Source of the DNA: UBA4582 sp002389265
GTDB taxonomy: Bacteria; Pseudomonadota; Gammaproteobacteria; Pseudomonadales; Azotimanducaceae
Length of the DNA: 64,000 bases
NCBI GenBank assembly: GCA_943788825.1
Contig: CALSRT010000002.1
Coordinates: forward strand, 558,001 to 622,000
Reading direction: 5' to 3'
Shown: positions 9,042-18,104 of the stretch, piece after piece
How the letters are laid out: each line of letters begins with the position of its first letter
How positions within the stretch are numbered: position 1 is the stretch's first letter
Made by a program: the position numbers and the translations under genes
The notes under the pieces: model-generated
Told to the model about the DNA's origin: nothing
Database searches by the model: none
What the model saw: the letters and a program-made list of their open reading frames with translations, nothing else

Positions 9042-10391
9042 ATGATCCTGATGGATGCCAGAACCCAGCAACTACTTACTGCGCCGCCAGCCTCGCTGCT
9101 GGTTAAAATGGCGACGCCTAATGCGCTGGCGTTCTTGATTCAAGGCTTTGTCAGCATGGCGGAAGTCTGGTTTATCAGTCGACTCGGCACCACTTCGCTG
9201 GCGGCCATCGCGCTGGCTTTTCCATTATTGATGTTGACCCAGATGATGTCTGGTGGCGCCATCGGCGGCGCCGTCGCATCGGCCGTGGCCAGAGCCCTTG
9301 GGGCTGGCAATGTTGCTCGCGCGGAACAGTTGATATGGCATGCATTGGTGATCGTTGGGCTAGGCGCGAGTACGTTTCTCGGCGCGTTTCTATTGTTCGG
9401 CGAAATATTCTTAGGTTTTCTCGGTGGGTCTGATGGGGTGTTGGCAGAGGCCATGGCCTACTGTCTGGTACTGTTCACCGGCGGCGTATTTATCTGGTTC
9501 ATGTCAGTGATGAGCGCCGTATTTCGCGGCACCGGCGATATGCAGTTTCCCGCGTTGATTATGGTGCTGGGCGCCTGCATTCAAGTACCCCTAACGGGTT
9601 GCCTGGTGATGGGGGCCTTTGGTTTACCTGCCTTGGGAATAGTTGGTGCTGCCGTGTCCGCCATTGTCAGTGCTGCCATTCTCAGCCTGATATTTCTCTG
9701 GCGGCTGATTTGGGGGCGTCAAACCTTGAAGCTGCACTGGCATGCGCGCGTGTTGTCCCGCGAACTTTTTCGAGACATATCGAAGGTGGCCGTGCCCGCA
9801 TCATTGTCGCCGCTGCTGACAATTTTGACAGTGCTGAGCCTCACCAGCCTGGTAGGGCGCTTCGGCGAGGCAGCATTGGCAGGTTATGGCATTGGCTCGC
9901 GAGTTGAAATGCTATTGGTGCCCCTGGTGTTTGGTCTGGGTGCGGCTATGACCTCACTGGTGGGTCTTAGCCTGGGTGCCGGTAATCTGGCGCGAGCAGA
10001 ACGCATTGGCTGGCTGGGAGGAACCATGGCTGCGGGAGTCGCGGGTATGGTAGGTCTGTTGTTGGCGCTGTTTCCATCGGCGTGGATCGGCGCCTTCACC
10101 AGCGACCCGGCGACCTTTGCCTCGGCTAAAAGCTATATCCAGATCGTTGGCCCCTGCTTCGCCTTTCAAGGACTGGGCTTGTCATTATATTTCGCCAGCC
10201 AAGGTGCTGGCAGAATGGCCTGGCCGATTCTGGCGACGATTCTGCGCATACTATTGGCCGTTGGCGGTGCGCTGCTGCTCGCCTTCTACTTTGACTTCGG
10301 CCTCAAGGGCATCTATATCGCCGCCGGAACCGGCATGGTTGCCTATGGGGTCATGATTGGCGCAGGTTTGAAACTGGGCGTCTGGAGATAA
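9042..10391 (+). CDS. MATE family efflux transporter
   Basis: A 449-residue inner-membrane protein with about twelve hydrophobic segments in two related halves. It has MATE features such as AEVWFISRLGTTSLAAIALAF in the first helices (given as AEVWF and GTTSLAA blocks), repeated GAGNVARAE / GAGNLARAE loops after helices 3 and 9, and SVMSAVFRGTGDMQFP. The duplicated GAGN..RAE loop is typical of the family. MATE carriers export cationic drugs or metabolites with Na+ or H+. A second ATG at 9051 is an equally possible start. It converges with the sodium:solute symporter gene. Confidence 0.92.
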   Translation: MILMDARTQQLLTAPPASLLVKMATPNALAFLIQGFVSMAEVWFISRLGTTSLAAIALAFPLLMLTQMMSGGAIGGAVASAVARALGAGNVARAEQLIWHALVIVGLGASTFLGAFLLFGEIFLGFLGGSDGVLAEAMAYCLVLFTGGVFIWFMSVMSAVFRGTGDMQFPALIMVLGACIQVPLTGCLVMGAFGLPALGIVGAAVSAIVSAAILSLIFLWRLIWGRQTLKLHWHARVLSRELFRDISKVAVPASLSPLLTILTVLSLTSLVGRFGEAALAGYGIGSRVEMLLVPLVFGLGAAMTSLVGLSLGAGNLARAERIGWLGGTMAAGVAGMVGLLLALFPSAWIGAFTSDPATFASAKSYIQIVGPCFAFQGLGLSLYFASQGAGRMAWPILATILRILLAVGGALLLAFYFDFGLKGIYIAAGTGMVAYGVMIGAGLKLGVWR

Positions 10392-10503
10392 AGGTGATGT
10401 CAGGATGCTGCCGCGAACCAATATCGGTCACCTGTCCTATCGCCCGCAACCGATTCCGCAGCTTAGCGGCGGCTAACCGATTCATGTCAGGATTGAGGAG
10501 CCA

Positions 10504-11991
10504 TCAGAAATCTATTATCTGTTCAATATCATCATCGATGGTATGCCGCCGCTGGGTCAGTAACGAGACGCCAATAAACAACACAATGGATGTGACGAAG
10601 GCGACAAAGCCGGCATTCAAACCATTAGGTAGCTGAATGGCGGCAACATTGATCACCACATTCAACAACAGGCTCGAACTAATGGCAACGATCGCGCCTT
10701 GGCGGGTCGCCCCTTTCCAGTTGAGGCCGATGGCCAGCACTGGAAATATCGCTGCCGCAAACGTCCCCCAGCCGATGGTGCCTAATAGGGCCACCAGCGT
10801 ATCGCTGGCCAGCGCAATCACGGCCGCCGCAATCGCCAGAATAATGGTGGCAACTCGGGCTTTAAACAGCTCGTTGGTAATTTCCGTGGCGCCGAAGGCC
10901 TTGGGAATATCATGCACAATCGCGGCGGCCCCCACATTGAGGAACGCATCTGCGGTGGACATGATGGCGGCAAACAGACCGGCAAAGACAATGCCCGCCA
11001 GTAGTGGGCTGGCGAAAACCGATAGAAAAAATGGTGCCGCCTGATCAGGTGCAGTGAGGGGCTCAGTCTGCCCGTCGAGCACCAGGGCCCGCATAACCGT
11101 GCCAATAGAAATCCACAACAAGGCGGCAAAGGCGTAACCCACCACAGACACCGGAAAGACAATGCGATTGTCGGCGATGTTGCGGTTCATCATCATTTTA
11201 GTCACCAGGTGCGGCTGCCCAGCAACCCCCAGGCCGAAAATAAAGGCCCAGCCCAAACAAGTCACCACGCCGGCTGTGCCGAATGGCATCATCGACTCAG
11301 CATCATCCTGCAGAATGATTTGGGTTGCCTCGGCAAACCCTCCATCAAATATCTGGGTCGCGGTGTAAAGAATCAGCAGGCCGGCGACCATCATAATGCC
11401 GCCCTGAACAACATCCGTATAAACTGAAGCAATAATGCCGCCGGTCACGCAGTAAAATACCAACACGGCAGAAGAGACCACCACGCAGGTCAGTAGGCTG
11501 ATATCAGCAAACATGGCGGTGCCACTCAACAGTGATTTCATCACTACAGCCATCGCCAGAATTTGGGTAGCCAGGTAACCCATGACACCCAAAATGATCG
11601 TCAGAGCGATAAGAAAGCGCACAGCATTGCTTTGATAACGCGCCGCAACGATGTCTGGTAGGGATATGGCTTCTTTGACTTCTGCAATCATTCGAATTCG
11701 CTTTGCCACCAGAAAGAAACCTAACGCGTAACCCGTGGTAGACAGAATGATCATCCAGAAAGAGCTTACGCCCTGTGAATACACTAGTCCGGGGCCGCCG
11801 ACAAAACCGAAGCCACTCAAGGTGCTGGAAAAGATGGCCAAAGCGATCACAATTGGACCTAGGCTGCGGCCAGCGATAAAAAAATCACTGGAAGAATGGG
11901 TCCGTCGCATGGCCCAAAGACCGACCGCGATACAAAACACCATATAAGTGGCGATGGCAGAGAGAATGATTTCCTGACGAAAGTCTTCCAC
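10504..11991 (-). CDS. Sodium:solute symporter (SSS family)
   Basis: A 495-residue carrier with about thirteen membrane helices. The N-terminal SSSDFFIAGRSLGPIVIALA is the SSS family opening, followed by FSSTLSGFGFVGGPGLVY and later GLFAAIMSTADAFLN, the conserved Na2-site region. Members import solutes such as amino acids, sugars, vitamins or organic acids using Na+. The substrate is not evident. It follows the small membrane protein gene by 22 bases and is probably in one transcript with it, which hints at a two-subunit arrangement (inference). Confidence 0.92.
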   Translation of the reverse strand: MEDFRQEIILSAIATYMVFCIAVGLWAMRRTHSSSDFFIAGRSLGPIVIALAIFSSTLSGFGFVGGPGLVYSQGVSSFWMIILSTTGYALGFFLVAKRIRMIAEVKEAISLPDIVAARYQSNAVRFLIALTIILGVMGYLATQILAMAVVMKSLLSGTAMFADISLLTCVVVSSAVLVFYCVTGGIIASVYTDVVQGGIMMVAGLLILYTATQIFDGGFAEATQIILQDDAESMMPFGTAGVVTCLGWAFIFGLGVAGQPHLVTKMMMNRNIADNRIVFPVSVVGYAFAALLWISIGTVMRALVLDGQTEPLTAPDQAAPFFLSVFASPLLAGIVFAGLFAAIMSTADAFLNVGAAAIVHDIPKAFGATEITNELFKARVATIILAIAAAVIALASDTLVALLGTIGWGTFAAAIFPVLAIGLNWKGATRQGAIVAISSSLLLNVVINVAAIQLPNGLNAGFVAFVTSIVLFIGVSLLTQRRHTIDDDIEQIIDF

Positions 11992-12013
11992 GTAAATCCT
12001 TATCTGTTTTTAG

Positions 12014-12544
12014 TTATTGCGAATTGCGGGTCTGTTTTACCAAGACTTCAAAGGCGCGCTGGTCGTCGTCGGACCAGACATAACGTTTGAAACCTAGAAC
12101 ATAGAGCGCGACCAGGCCCAGACCGGCGAGCCAGATCGAGTACACCAACCAACTCGCGGCGACGGGGAAGCCGGCTACCATGTGGGTTTCTGCGGTTGCG
12201 AGGAAGTCTTCATAAGATGCAATGAGCCCGGTCCAGGCGTAAACGGCAACACCGAAGCAGGCCGTCAGCAGGCCCCAGAACAGTTTTGAGCGGCGCGCGG
12301 GCTTAACGGCCAAGGCGATCATGCAATGGATCTGAGCGATCACCACCACTTGAAACCAATAGGCGAGCGCCGCGATCGGCAAGAAACGCGCAGCACCATC
12401 GCCACCGATGCGCATGCCGTTATACAGCGCATGGGGCAGCCCGCTGGTATTGTCTGGCAGGGGCGTCAGGGCAATGAGGATCAGGGCCACACATTGGACT
12501 AAGCCGAGGACAAAAATGACGATAGTGAGACGGGTCTGGTGCAT
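12014..12544 (-). CDS. Four-helix membrane protein of unknown function
   Basis: A 176-residue protein with four hydrophobic helices (about 8-28, 60-78, 88-107 and 128-152) and a charged C-terminal tail. I do not recognise the family. It lies 22 bases upstream of the sodium:solute symporter gene on the same strand. Some SSS carriers have small membrane partners, so an accessory role is possible, but nothing in the sequence proves it. Confidence 0.7.
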   Translation of the reverse strand: MHQTRLTIVIFVLGLVQCVALILIALTPLPDNTSGLPHALYNGMRIGGDGAARFLPIAALAYWFQVVVIAQIHCMIALAVKPARRSKLFWGLLTACFGVAVYAWTGLIASYEDFLATAETHMVAGFPVAASWLVYSIWLAGLGLVALYVLGFKRYVWSDDDQRAFEVLVKQTRNSQ

Positions 12545-12678
12545 GTCACAGAAGCTTTTTAAAATGAATAGGGGAATATACGGTAATTAGTCAGTGAATT
12601 GAAATGCACGATTGTAGCGCCGTTAGTGATTCCAGCGCTGTTAGTAATTGACTCGCTGGGCACTACTCAATAGAGCCT

Positions 12679-13959
12679 TCAGTCCGTTAGATCTTGATTG
12701 GGGAATTGAATCATCAGAGTGATGGCGCCCGCAACGAGGAACGCCAGCGCCCAGATTTGAAAGATAGTGACATAGCCGTGGTGGTCAGCCACATAGCCGG
12801 CAATCACTGTCCAGAACGTCGCCGGTGCCAAAAAGAAGGCCAGCAGACCATTCACCCGGGAAAATTTTGTTACACCAAACAGGCGCGACAGCAGTACACT
12901 GCGTACCGGTATCATGGCACCAAAAGCCAACCCAAACAGGCCGCTGGCAATCAAAATAGCGGTGTAGTCGGCGAACGTCATCAAGATCAGCATGGCGCAA
13001 AAATAAGCCAGTACGGTGAGCATCACCGTGACCTTGGCATTAAAGTGATCCATCAGCCAACCAAAGACAATTTTGCCGAGGATGGCGCAGGCGCCAGAGA
13101 CACCCAAAGCATGGGCGGCGTCATACAGACTAAAATCAAGATCCATGCTCAGGTAGGAGGGCAGATGGGTAATCATGGCGCTGTACACGCCATTCATCAT
13201 GCCGAAGGTCAACACCACGGTCCAAAATTCGCGGGAGGTGAGAAACTCTCGGTACACCTGTATCTGGTTTTGCGGTGCTGACGGCTGACTTGTGGGTTGA
13301 ATCAGGGGTGCATCGCCGTCAGCGCCGAGGCCTAAATCTGCGGGCGCCTGGCGTACCAGATACAGCGTCGCTGGCACAACCAGCAGGAGTAGCAGCGCTG
13401 AGTACAGTGCGTAGGTGTCACGCCAGCCTAGGGTCTCCGCAAGAAAAGTAGCGGCCAGTGGCATGACCACGCCAGCCACAGAAATACCCATAATCGCCAC
13501 GCCGATTGCCATGCCGCGGTTGCGGGTGAACCAGTTAACCATCAATTTGGTCTGTGCCAGCGGACCCAGAGTGCCCCAGGCGACGCCCTGAAAGCCAATC
13601 ATAATCACAGCGAAGCCCGCGAAGCTGTCAACCTGTTGGAGTAACAGATAGCCCGTAGCCATCCAGCAAGCGCCGAGGGTTGAGATTAGTCGAATACTAA
13701 GGCGGTCGAGTAAATTACCGATAATGGGCGCCAGACAACTGCCGGTAAACAATGTCAAGGTGACGACCAAAGACAGCTGGGTGCGGTCGACGCCAAATTC
13801 ATCCATCCATAGGGGAAAGAAGATACCGCGGGAATGCAGGAAGAAGCTGCTAGCCAGAAAACCAATACTGAACGAGTAAGCGACCAGAATATAGCCATAG
13901 AAGACTCGAGGCTGGCTTGTCTCGAGAGGCTCAATGGTCTCAATGGTCTTGTTGGTCAT
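12679..13959 (-). CDS. MFS transporter, monocarboxylate/oxalate-like
   Basis: A 426-residue major facilitator protein with twelve predicted helices. The loop after helix 2 (GNLLDRLSIRLI) is the MFS motif-A position, and WFTRNRGMAIGVAIMGISVAG is the conserved helix 4-5 block of the monocarboxylate/oxalate-formate subgroup (quoted as NRGMAIGVAIMG). Such proteins carry small organic acids. The C-terminal half repeats the pattern with GWLMDHFNAK. It stands 134 bases upstream of the small membrane gene on the same strand. Confidence 0.9.
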   Translation of the reverse strand: MTNKTIETIEPLETSQPRVFYGYILVAYSFSIGFLASSFFLHSRGIFFPLWMDEFGVDRTQLSLVVTLTLFTGSCLAPIIGNLLDRLSIRLISTLGACWMATGYLLLQQVDSFAGFAVIMIGFQGVAWGTLGPLAQTKLMVNWFTRNRGMAIGVAIMGISVAGVVMPLAATFLAETLGWRDTYALYSALLLLLVVPATLYLVRQAPADLGLGADGDAPLIQPTSQPSAPQNQIQVYREFLTSREFWTVVLTFGMMNGVYSAMITHLPSYLSMDLDFSLYDAAHALGVSGACAILGKIVFGWLMDHFNAKVTVMLTVLAYFCAMLILMTFADYTAILIASGLFGLAFGAMIPVRSVLLSRLFGVTKFSRVNGLLAFFLAPATFWTVIAGYVADHHGYVTIFQIWALAFLVAGAITLMIQFPNQDLTD

Positions 13960-14138
13960 GTGCTTACCTACCGCGCCGCCCTGTTAACAGTGCCTTCATA
14001 ACAAATAGCTTGATAAAAAGTCACGGTCGAGGGTAACACAGTCTGGCAACGCTCGAGGCAAATTAGCGTATTGTGTTGCTCGGCACTATAGCCTCGGATT
14101 GGGCGAGCGGAGGCCTTTCTAGGCGATGGGTGAAAGCC

Positions 14139-14846
14139 TTAGAACTCGAACTCAAGATCGAGGCGCAGGGTCTGATCCTTACCAGCGTGCCCCACTTCGG
14201 TGATCAGGCCCAGCTCCCACTTAATCTGCCGCTGCCCGGTATAACGATGCAACCCCATCATTGCCGGGCCAACGCCCACAAAGTCTTCACCCATATATAG
14301 CTCTATGGCGGGCTGTATCTCCGGAATAAAGCGGTAACGATATTGCATTCGAAATTGTGATTCCCATTCGCTTTGCAGCGTTTGTCCCCACTCGCGAATC
14401 GCGAACAGATTGGTTGTCAGGCTCGATTTGCCGAACTCCTTTTCGGCTAACACGCCAATCTTGGCTTCCCAGTTATCGATCTGATGCTGTTTTTCCAATT
14501 CAAACAACATGCCCCAGTCTGCCCAATATTGACCCTGTTCGGTGATCATCCAGCGGGCTTCAATTTCATAGGCCTGCAAGCCGAAATTTTCCTGGCTGTC
14601 GCGCTCGCCAAGCATATAAATCTCAACGGTCACCCGTTCGCCGAAGGAGTGACCATAGCCCAGGCGTTGGCCCAGTCGGTTGCCCTTGTCCATTTGGCTC
14701 GACAATAAGCGCCATTCAAACTCTTGTTCGTTGGCAATCACATAAGGATGGTAAACCTTATCGACCACCAGCCCATCTGCAGTCGCTGGCACGACAGGCA
14801 ATAGCGCCAACAGCGTGAGACTGATTATTGTGAAAACAGACTTCAT
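14139..14846 (-). CDS. Exported beta-barrel-like protein of the FTR1-like operon
   Basis: A 235-residue protein with a signal peptide (MKSVFTIISLTLLALLPVV, cleavage probably after ATA near residue 23). The rest alternates polar and aromatic residues in strands and ends in LEFEF, the terminal-Phe signature of outer-membrane barrels. It starts on an ATGA overlap with the FTR1-like permease gene, so it belongs to that operon and is its last gene. No family name can be given from memory. A role in letting the metal or reductant across the outer membrane, or in sensing, is inference. Confidence 0.75.
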   Translation of the reverse strand: MKSVFTIISLTLLALLPVVPATADGLVVDKVYHPYVIANEQEFEWRLLSSQMDKGNRLGQRLGYGHSFGERVTVEIYMLGERDSQENFGLQAYEIEARWMITEQGQYWADWGMLFELEKQHQIDNWEAKIGVLAEKEFGKSSLTTNLFAIREWGQTLQSEWESQFRMQYRYRFIPEIQPAIELYMGEDFVGVGPAMMGLHRYTGQRQIKWELGLITEVGHAGKDQTLRLDLEFEF

Positions 14847-15649
14847 AATGGTTCCTCTGGCTTATGAGCCAGTAATCTGCGCAGCAGCGCGTGGGCTGCG
14901 GACAATCGTGATAACAACCTCAATCCGAGGGGAACCAAGACCGCCAGGCTGTAGAGCCACAAGAAAGCGAGGGATGGGGTTGATTCGTAGCCGACCAAGG
15001 CTTTGAGGATATGGCCATATTCCGAACTGTCATGAATCAAAAATTCGGTATTCCAGACTGCTGAATCAGTGCTAAGGACATTCACCTGGGCGAGGGGCGA
15101 GATAACGTGGCCCAGCAAGCCCGCCAGAAATAACCACCAAAACAGCACCATTAAGGGTCTTAGGCGGCTGGCGTAGCCCTCTTGCAGCAAGAAAAAATGA
15201 ATCGCACTGAAACTCAAACAAATACTGCCTCCAACAAAAATACCCGTCAGTACCGTATACAGTGCATCAGTCTGTTGTAGGTAAACGTCAAAAAAGATCA
15301 AAAAGGCGCTGCCTTTAACCACAGTGAATAAGATAATGCCGACAAATAAAAATCGTTTTGCCAGTTGCTCACGCTGCAGGGTAGCCAGCAACGTGCCGAT
15401 AACAAGACTGCAGTAACTAAGCATAATCATGCTCGCGCGCAGTATCTCTAGCCCCGCACCGTCTAACATTTCGCTGACATTCGCCGAGACTCCAAACAAA
15501 ACAAGAATCAGCGCCAGACTCACCAAAGCCCCCAGGCCCAATGTGTAACGGTTTAGCAAAGGTGGGCAGACAAAAGCGCGAATATAAGTCAGCAGAATAA
15601 ATATGGGCAGCAGATCGCGAAGAAAAAGAATGACAGTGTTAATCAACAT
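14843..15649 (-). CDS. FTR1/EfeU-like membrane permease lacking REXXE motifs
   Basis: A 268-residue inner-membrane protein with about seven helices and the layout of FTR1/EfeU iron permeases. The C-terminal block YGHILKALVGYESTPSLAFL closely resembles the family's 'LLKALxGYxxxPSLxQ' ending. In true iron permeases helices 1 and 4 carry REXXE. Here the first reads RDLLP (residues 11-15) and the second position reads VKGSAF (about 111-116), so both acidic pairs are gone. The neighbours (cupredoxin-like protein upstream, overlapping by 11 bases) fit an FtrBC-type pair. Transport of iron is therefore doubtful; copper, another substrate or electron-linked sensing are alternatives. Confidence 0.72.
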   Translation of the reverse strand: MLINTVILFLRDLLPIFILLTYIRAFVCPPLLNRYTLGLGALVSLALILVLFGVSANVSEMLDGAGLEILRASMIMLSYCSLVIGTLLATLQREQLAKRFLFVGIILFTVVKGSAFLIFFDVYLQQTDALYTVLTGIFVGGSICLSFSAIHFFLLQEGYASRLRPLMVLFWWLFLAGLLGHVISPLAQVNVLSTDSAVWNTEFLIHDSSEYGHILKALVGYESTPSLAFLWLYSLAVLVPLGLRLLSRLSAAHALLRRLLAHKPEEPL

Positions 15650-16016
15650 CAGAGTTGGCCTCCACGATAATCACGCCACGGGCGGAGACCGGATGAAATT
15701 CTCCGAAAAAGCTATATTCCCCGGGCGCTAAAGGACCGATGAAAATTGTTGCGCGCCGATTTGCGAAGATGGCTTTCTCTCGGTTAAGGGCAAAGCTGTC
15801 AAATTCCTCGGCCACATCATCCTGGTTGTGAATGATCAGGCGTACCTTTTGATAGGCGGGTATGACAATTCTGTCTGGAGTAAACACATGATCTTTGATC
15901 GCTAGCTGAAAGGCTTTAGTTTCGGCCTGGCAGGTCAAGGCGGCCGCGATTAGCCCGAGCATAATGAGCCAACGCGTGAATTTAAGCGTCACTGGTCGGC
16001 TCCTGCGCCAGTTCAT
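15639..16016 (-). CDS. Cupredoxin-like periplasmic protein (FtrB/EfeO-N type)
   Basis: A 125-residue exported protein with a basic-hydrophobic leader to about residue 32 (cut after CQA). The mature part follows the cupredoxin_1 domain seen with FTR1 permeases: EEFDSFALNREKAIF, then IGPLAPGEYSFFGEFHP and a final GVIIVEA strand. The domain lacks a Cys ligand, as is usual for this subgroup. In FtrABCD systems such proteins oxidise or hand over ferrous iron to the permease. The gene overlaps both neighbours (kinase upstream by 35 bases, permease by 11), so it is locked into the operon. No P19 or ferredoxin gene accompanies it here. Confidence 0.8.
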   Translation of the reverse strand: MNWRRSRPVTLKFTRWLIMLGLIAAALTCQAETKAFQLAIKDHVFTPDRIVIPAYQKVRLIIHNQDDVAEEFDSFALNREKAIFANRRATIFIGPLAPGEYSFFGEFHPVSARGVIIVEANSDVD

Positions 16017-17328
16017 GGGCCGGTTTATGTGTGGGTAATATCACCACGACCCGCAGACCACCCAAGGGTGATTTTTCACAGTGAATGCTGCCTTGATGCA
16101 AGTCGATGATGTGTTGGGCAATGGACATCCCTAAGCCGCTACCACGCACGCCGTCGCTCTGTTCGCCGGCTCGATAAAAACGCTGAAAAATGCGCTCATA
16201 ATCTTGCTCGGTGAGTCCTGTGCCAGAATCATCGATTAATACCCTTGCGGTGTCGGCCTGCAGGCTGGCGCTTAGCCGAATCTCGGCGCCGGCGCCACCG
16301 TACTTGATGGCGTTATGCAGCAGGTTTTCAAACAGCGTGGTCAGCGAAAATGCATCACCGGATAACCAAATCGGCCCTGTTTCCAGCGAGACACTTTGTG
16401 CCTGTGTGGAAATTTCAGTGTAATTATTCACGATCACTTCTTGCAGTATGGTCTCAAGGTTGACGTCGACTCGCGCAGCGGTAAAGTTTTCCGGTAAGAA
16501 ACGATACAGTGCGATGATCTGTTCGATAACATGAGCCATACGATTAACGTTGTTTTTCAGCTCTGTAAACGCGTCTGGCGTCAGGCTGTTTTCCTTATAG
16601 GCCTTTGTCAGGTTGTGAACATTGATGGTCAGTACACTGATGGGTGTTCGCAACTCATGGGCGGCGTTAGCTGACAGCTGTTGTTCACGCTCGAAGGCGG
16701 CACTGAGCCGATCGAACAGCCGATTGAGAGTGGTTTCAATGGGCTTGAGTTCTTCGGCGTTGCCATCCACATGAATTGGCGCAAGATCGTTCACACCTTT
16801 TTCGCGCAGCTCATCAGAGAGAACTCTGAGCGGCCGCAGACTTTGCTGAATCACATACAGCACCAGCAGGCCGATAATCGGAATGGTCATTACCAAGGGA
16901 AAGATGGCCTCGTAAAGCACATATTCAGCCGACTCAACCCGTTGCTGTGCAGGCTGCGCGACGATCACTGTGCGTTGCCCTTGGGTCAGCGTAAACGCGC
17001 GCCAGCGTTCGCCCATAAACGTATCATCGCTGAATCCCGGCGGTGATGCGCCCAAAGACAATTGAGCTGCGGGAGCGTTAGCGCTGCGAGCAATAACCTG
17101 ACCGGCCTCAACAACTTGAAATACATAGTGGCCGCTGACCAACATGGGTGCACCGCGAGAGATGTCGGCGTTTGATCCGAGGACCTCGGCGATGGCCTGT
17201 AGCTGGGTATCGAATACCTTGTCTAGCTGCGTCATGCTGGCGCGATAACCATGCAGCGCGGCAAAAAAAGAGGCGAGTGTAATGATAGAAATAATCAAAA
17301 CGATTAAATAGCGCTGAATGCTCATCAA
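15982..17328 (-). CDS. Sensor histidine kinase of the FTR1-like operon
   Basis: A 448-residue membrane kinase. TM1 covers about residues 7-27, a small periplasmic domain about 30-145, TM2 about 148-168, then HAMP, the dimerisation block AHELRTPISVL with the phospho-acceptor His near residue 224, N-box LLHNAIKYG and G-boxes DSGTGL and GSGLGMSIA. It is an EnvZ/QseC-class kinase. It overlaps the response regulator stop by 4 bases and runs into the cupredoxin gene. The signal is unknown; position implies that it senses the metal or redox condition served by the operon (inference). Confidence 0.92.
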   Translation of the reverse strand: MMSIQRYLIVLIISIITLASFFAALHGYRASMTQLDKVFDTQLQAIAEVLGSNADISRGAPMLVSGHYVFQVVEAGQVIARSANAPAAQLSLGASPPGFSDDTFMGERWRAFTLTQGQRTVIVAQPAQQRVESAEYVLYEAIFPLVMTIPIIGLLVLYVIQQSLRPLRVLSDELREKGVNDLAPIHVDGNAEELKPIETTLNRLFDRLSAAFEREQQLSANAAHELRTPISVLTINVHNLTKAYKENSLTPDAFTELKNNVNRMAHVIEQIIALYRFLPENFTAARVDVNLETILQEVIVNNYTEISTQAQSVSLETGPIWLSGDAFSLTTLFENLLHNAIKYGGAGAEIRLSASLQADTARVLIDDSGTGLTEQDYERIFQRFYRAGEQSDGVRGSGLGMSIAQHIIDLHQGSIHCEKSPLGGLRVVVILPTHKPAHELAQEPTSDA

Positions 17329-17981
17329 GGATTCACGATATAGCCAACACCCCTGACCGTCTTAATAAAATCAGGTGGAAGTTTTTTTCGCAGGTGATGA
17401 ACGTGAACCTCTATGGTGTTGCTGGCGACTTCTTCGCCCCACTCATACAAGGTATTTTCCAGCTGTGGTTTAGATTGAATGCGCCCAGTATTTTCCATCA
17501 GCGCTTTGATAATCATATATTCGCGCCGAGAAAAATTTAGTGGTTGGCCGGCCACACGAATGACATGGGCTCGCGTGTCGATGGCCACGTCTCCGACTGT
17601 CAAGAATGCGCTAACGCTGGTGCCAAGGCGACGCTCCATGACTCGCAGGCGAGCCAGCAACTCTGCCATTGCAAAGGGTTTGCCAAGATAATCATCGGCC
17701 CCAAGATCCAGGCCTTCGACGCGGTGTTCCAGGCCATCACGAGCGGTTAACACTAGCACCGGGAGTGACTTGTCGATCTGCTTGATTTGCTGCAGCACTT
17801 CTAAACCATCCATGTCGGGTAGGCCCAAATCAAGAATGACCAGTTCGCTGGTTTGGGTCCGAACCATTTCCACGGCGGCCCGGCCGGTATTGACCCAGTC
17901 AACGCTGTAGCTGTCAGACCGCAGGGATGTCTGCAGTCCCAGCGCCAGTGGTGCATCATCTTCCACCAGCAGAATGCGCAT
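17325..17981 (-). CDS. OmpR-family response regulator
   Basis: A 218-residue two-domain regulator. The receiver has acidic pair E7-D8-D9, phosphorylation site D51 in LVILDLGLPDMDG and the VLTARD / GADDYLGKPF blocks. The C-terminal winged helix has LEVHVHHLRKKL-type recognition text (seen as IEVHVHHLRKKL) and ends RGVGYIV. It resembles the QseB/PmrA/TctD group. It is the first gene of the five-gene operon with kinase, cupredoxin, FTR1-like permease and barrel protein, and it lies 123 bases after the TPR-like gene of the preceding operon, so read-through is possible. Confidence 0.94.
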   Translation of the reverse strand: MRILLVEDDAPLALGLQTSLRSDSYSVDWVNTGRAAVEMVRTQTSELVILDLGLPDMDGLEVLQQIKQIDKSLPVLVLTARDGLEHRVEGLDLGADDYLGKPFAMAELLARLRVMERRLGTSVSAFLTVGDVAIDTRAHVIRVAGQPLNFSRREYMIIKALMENTGRIQSKPQLENTLYEWGEEVASNTIEVHVHHLRKKLPPDFIKTVRGVGYIVNP

Positions 17982-18104
17982 CAGGTCTGCGCTGATGCGG
18001 GCACGCTGCCCAGCAAGCTGCTGAGTGAAAATCGCCTCGTCGGCGCGAACGCCGTCGAGCCTACCGGTAAGTCGTTGGACACTCTAGATGACATAAAACC
18101 TGCT

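Noticed and set aside
12694..13281. Long plus-strand ORF (195 codons) opposite the MFS gene
   Set aside because: It lies wholly antisense to a clear MFS carrier, is rich in Gln/His/Gly from codon reflection, and has no domain.
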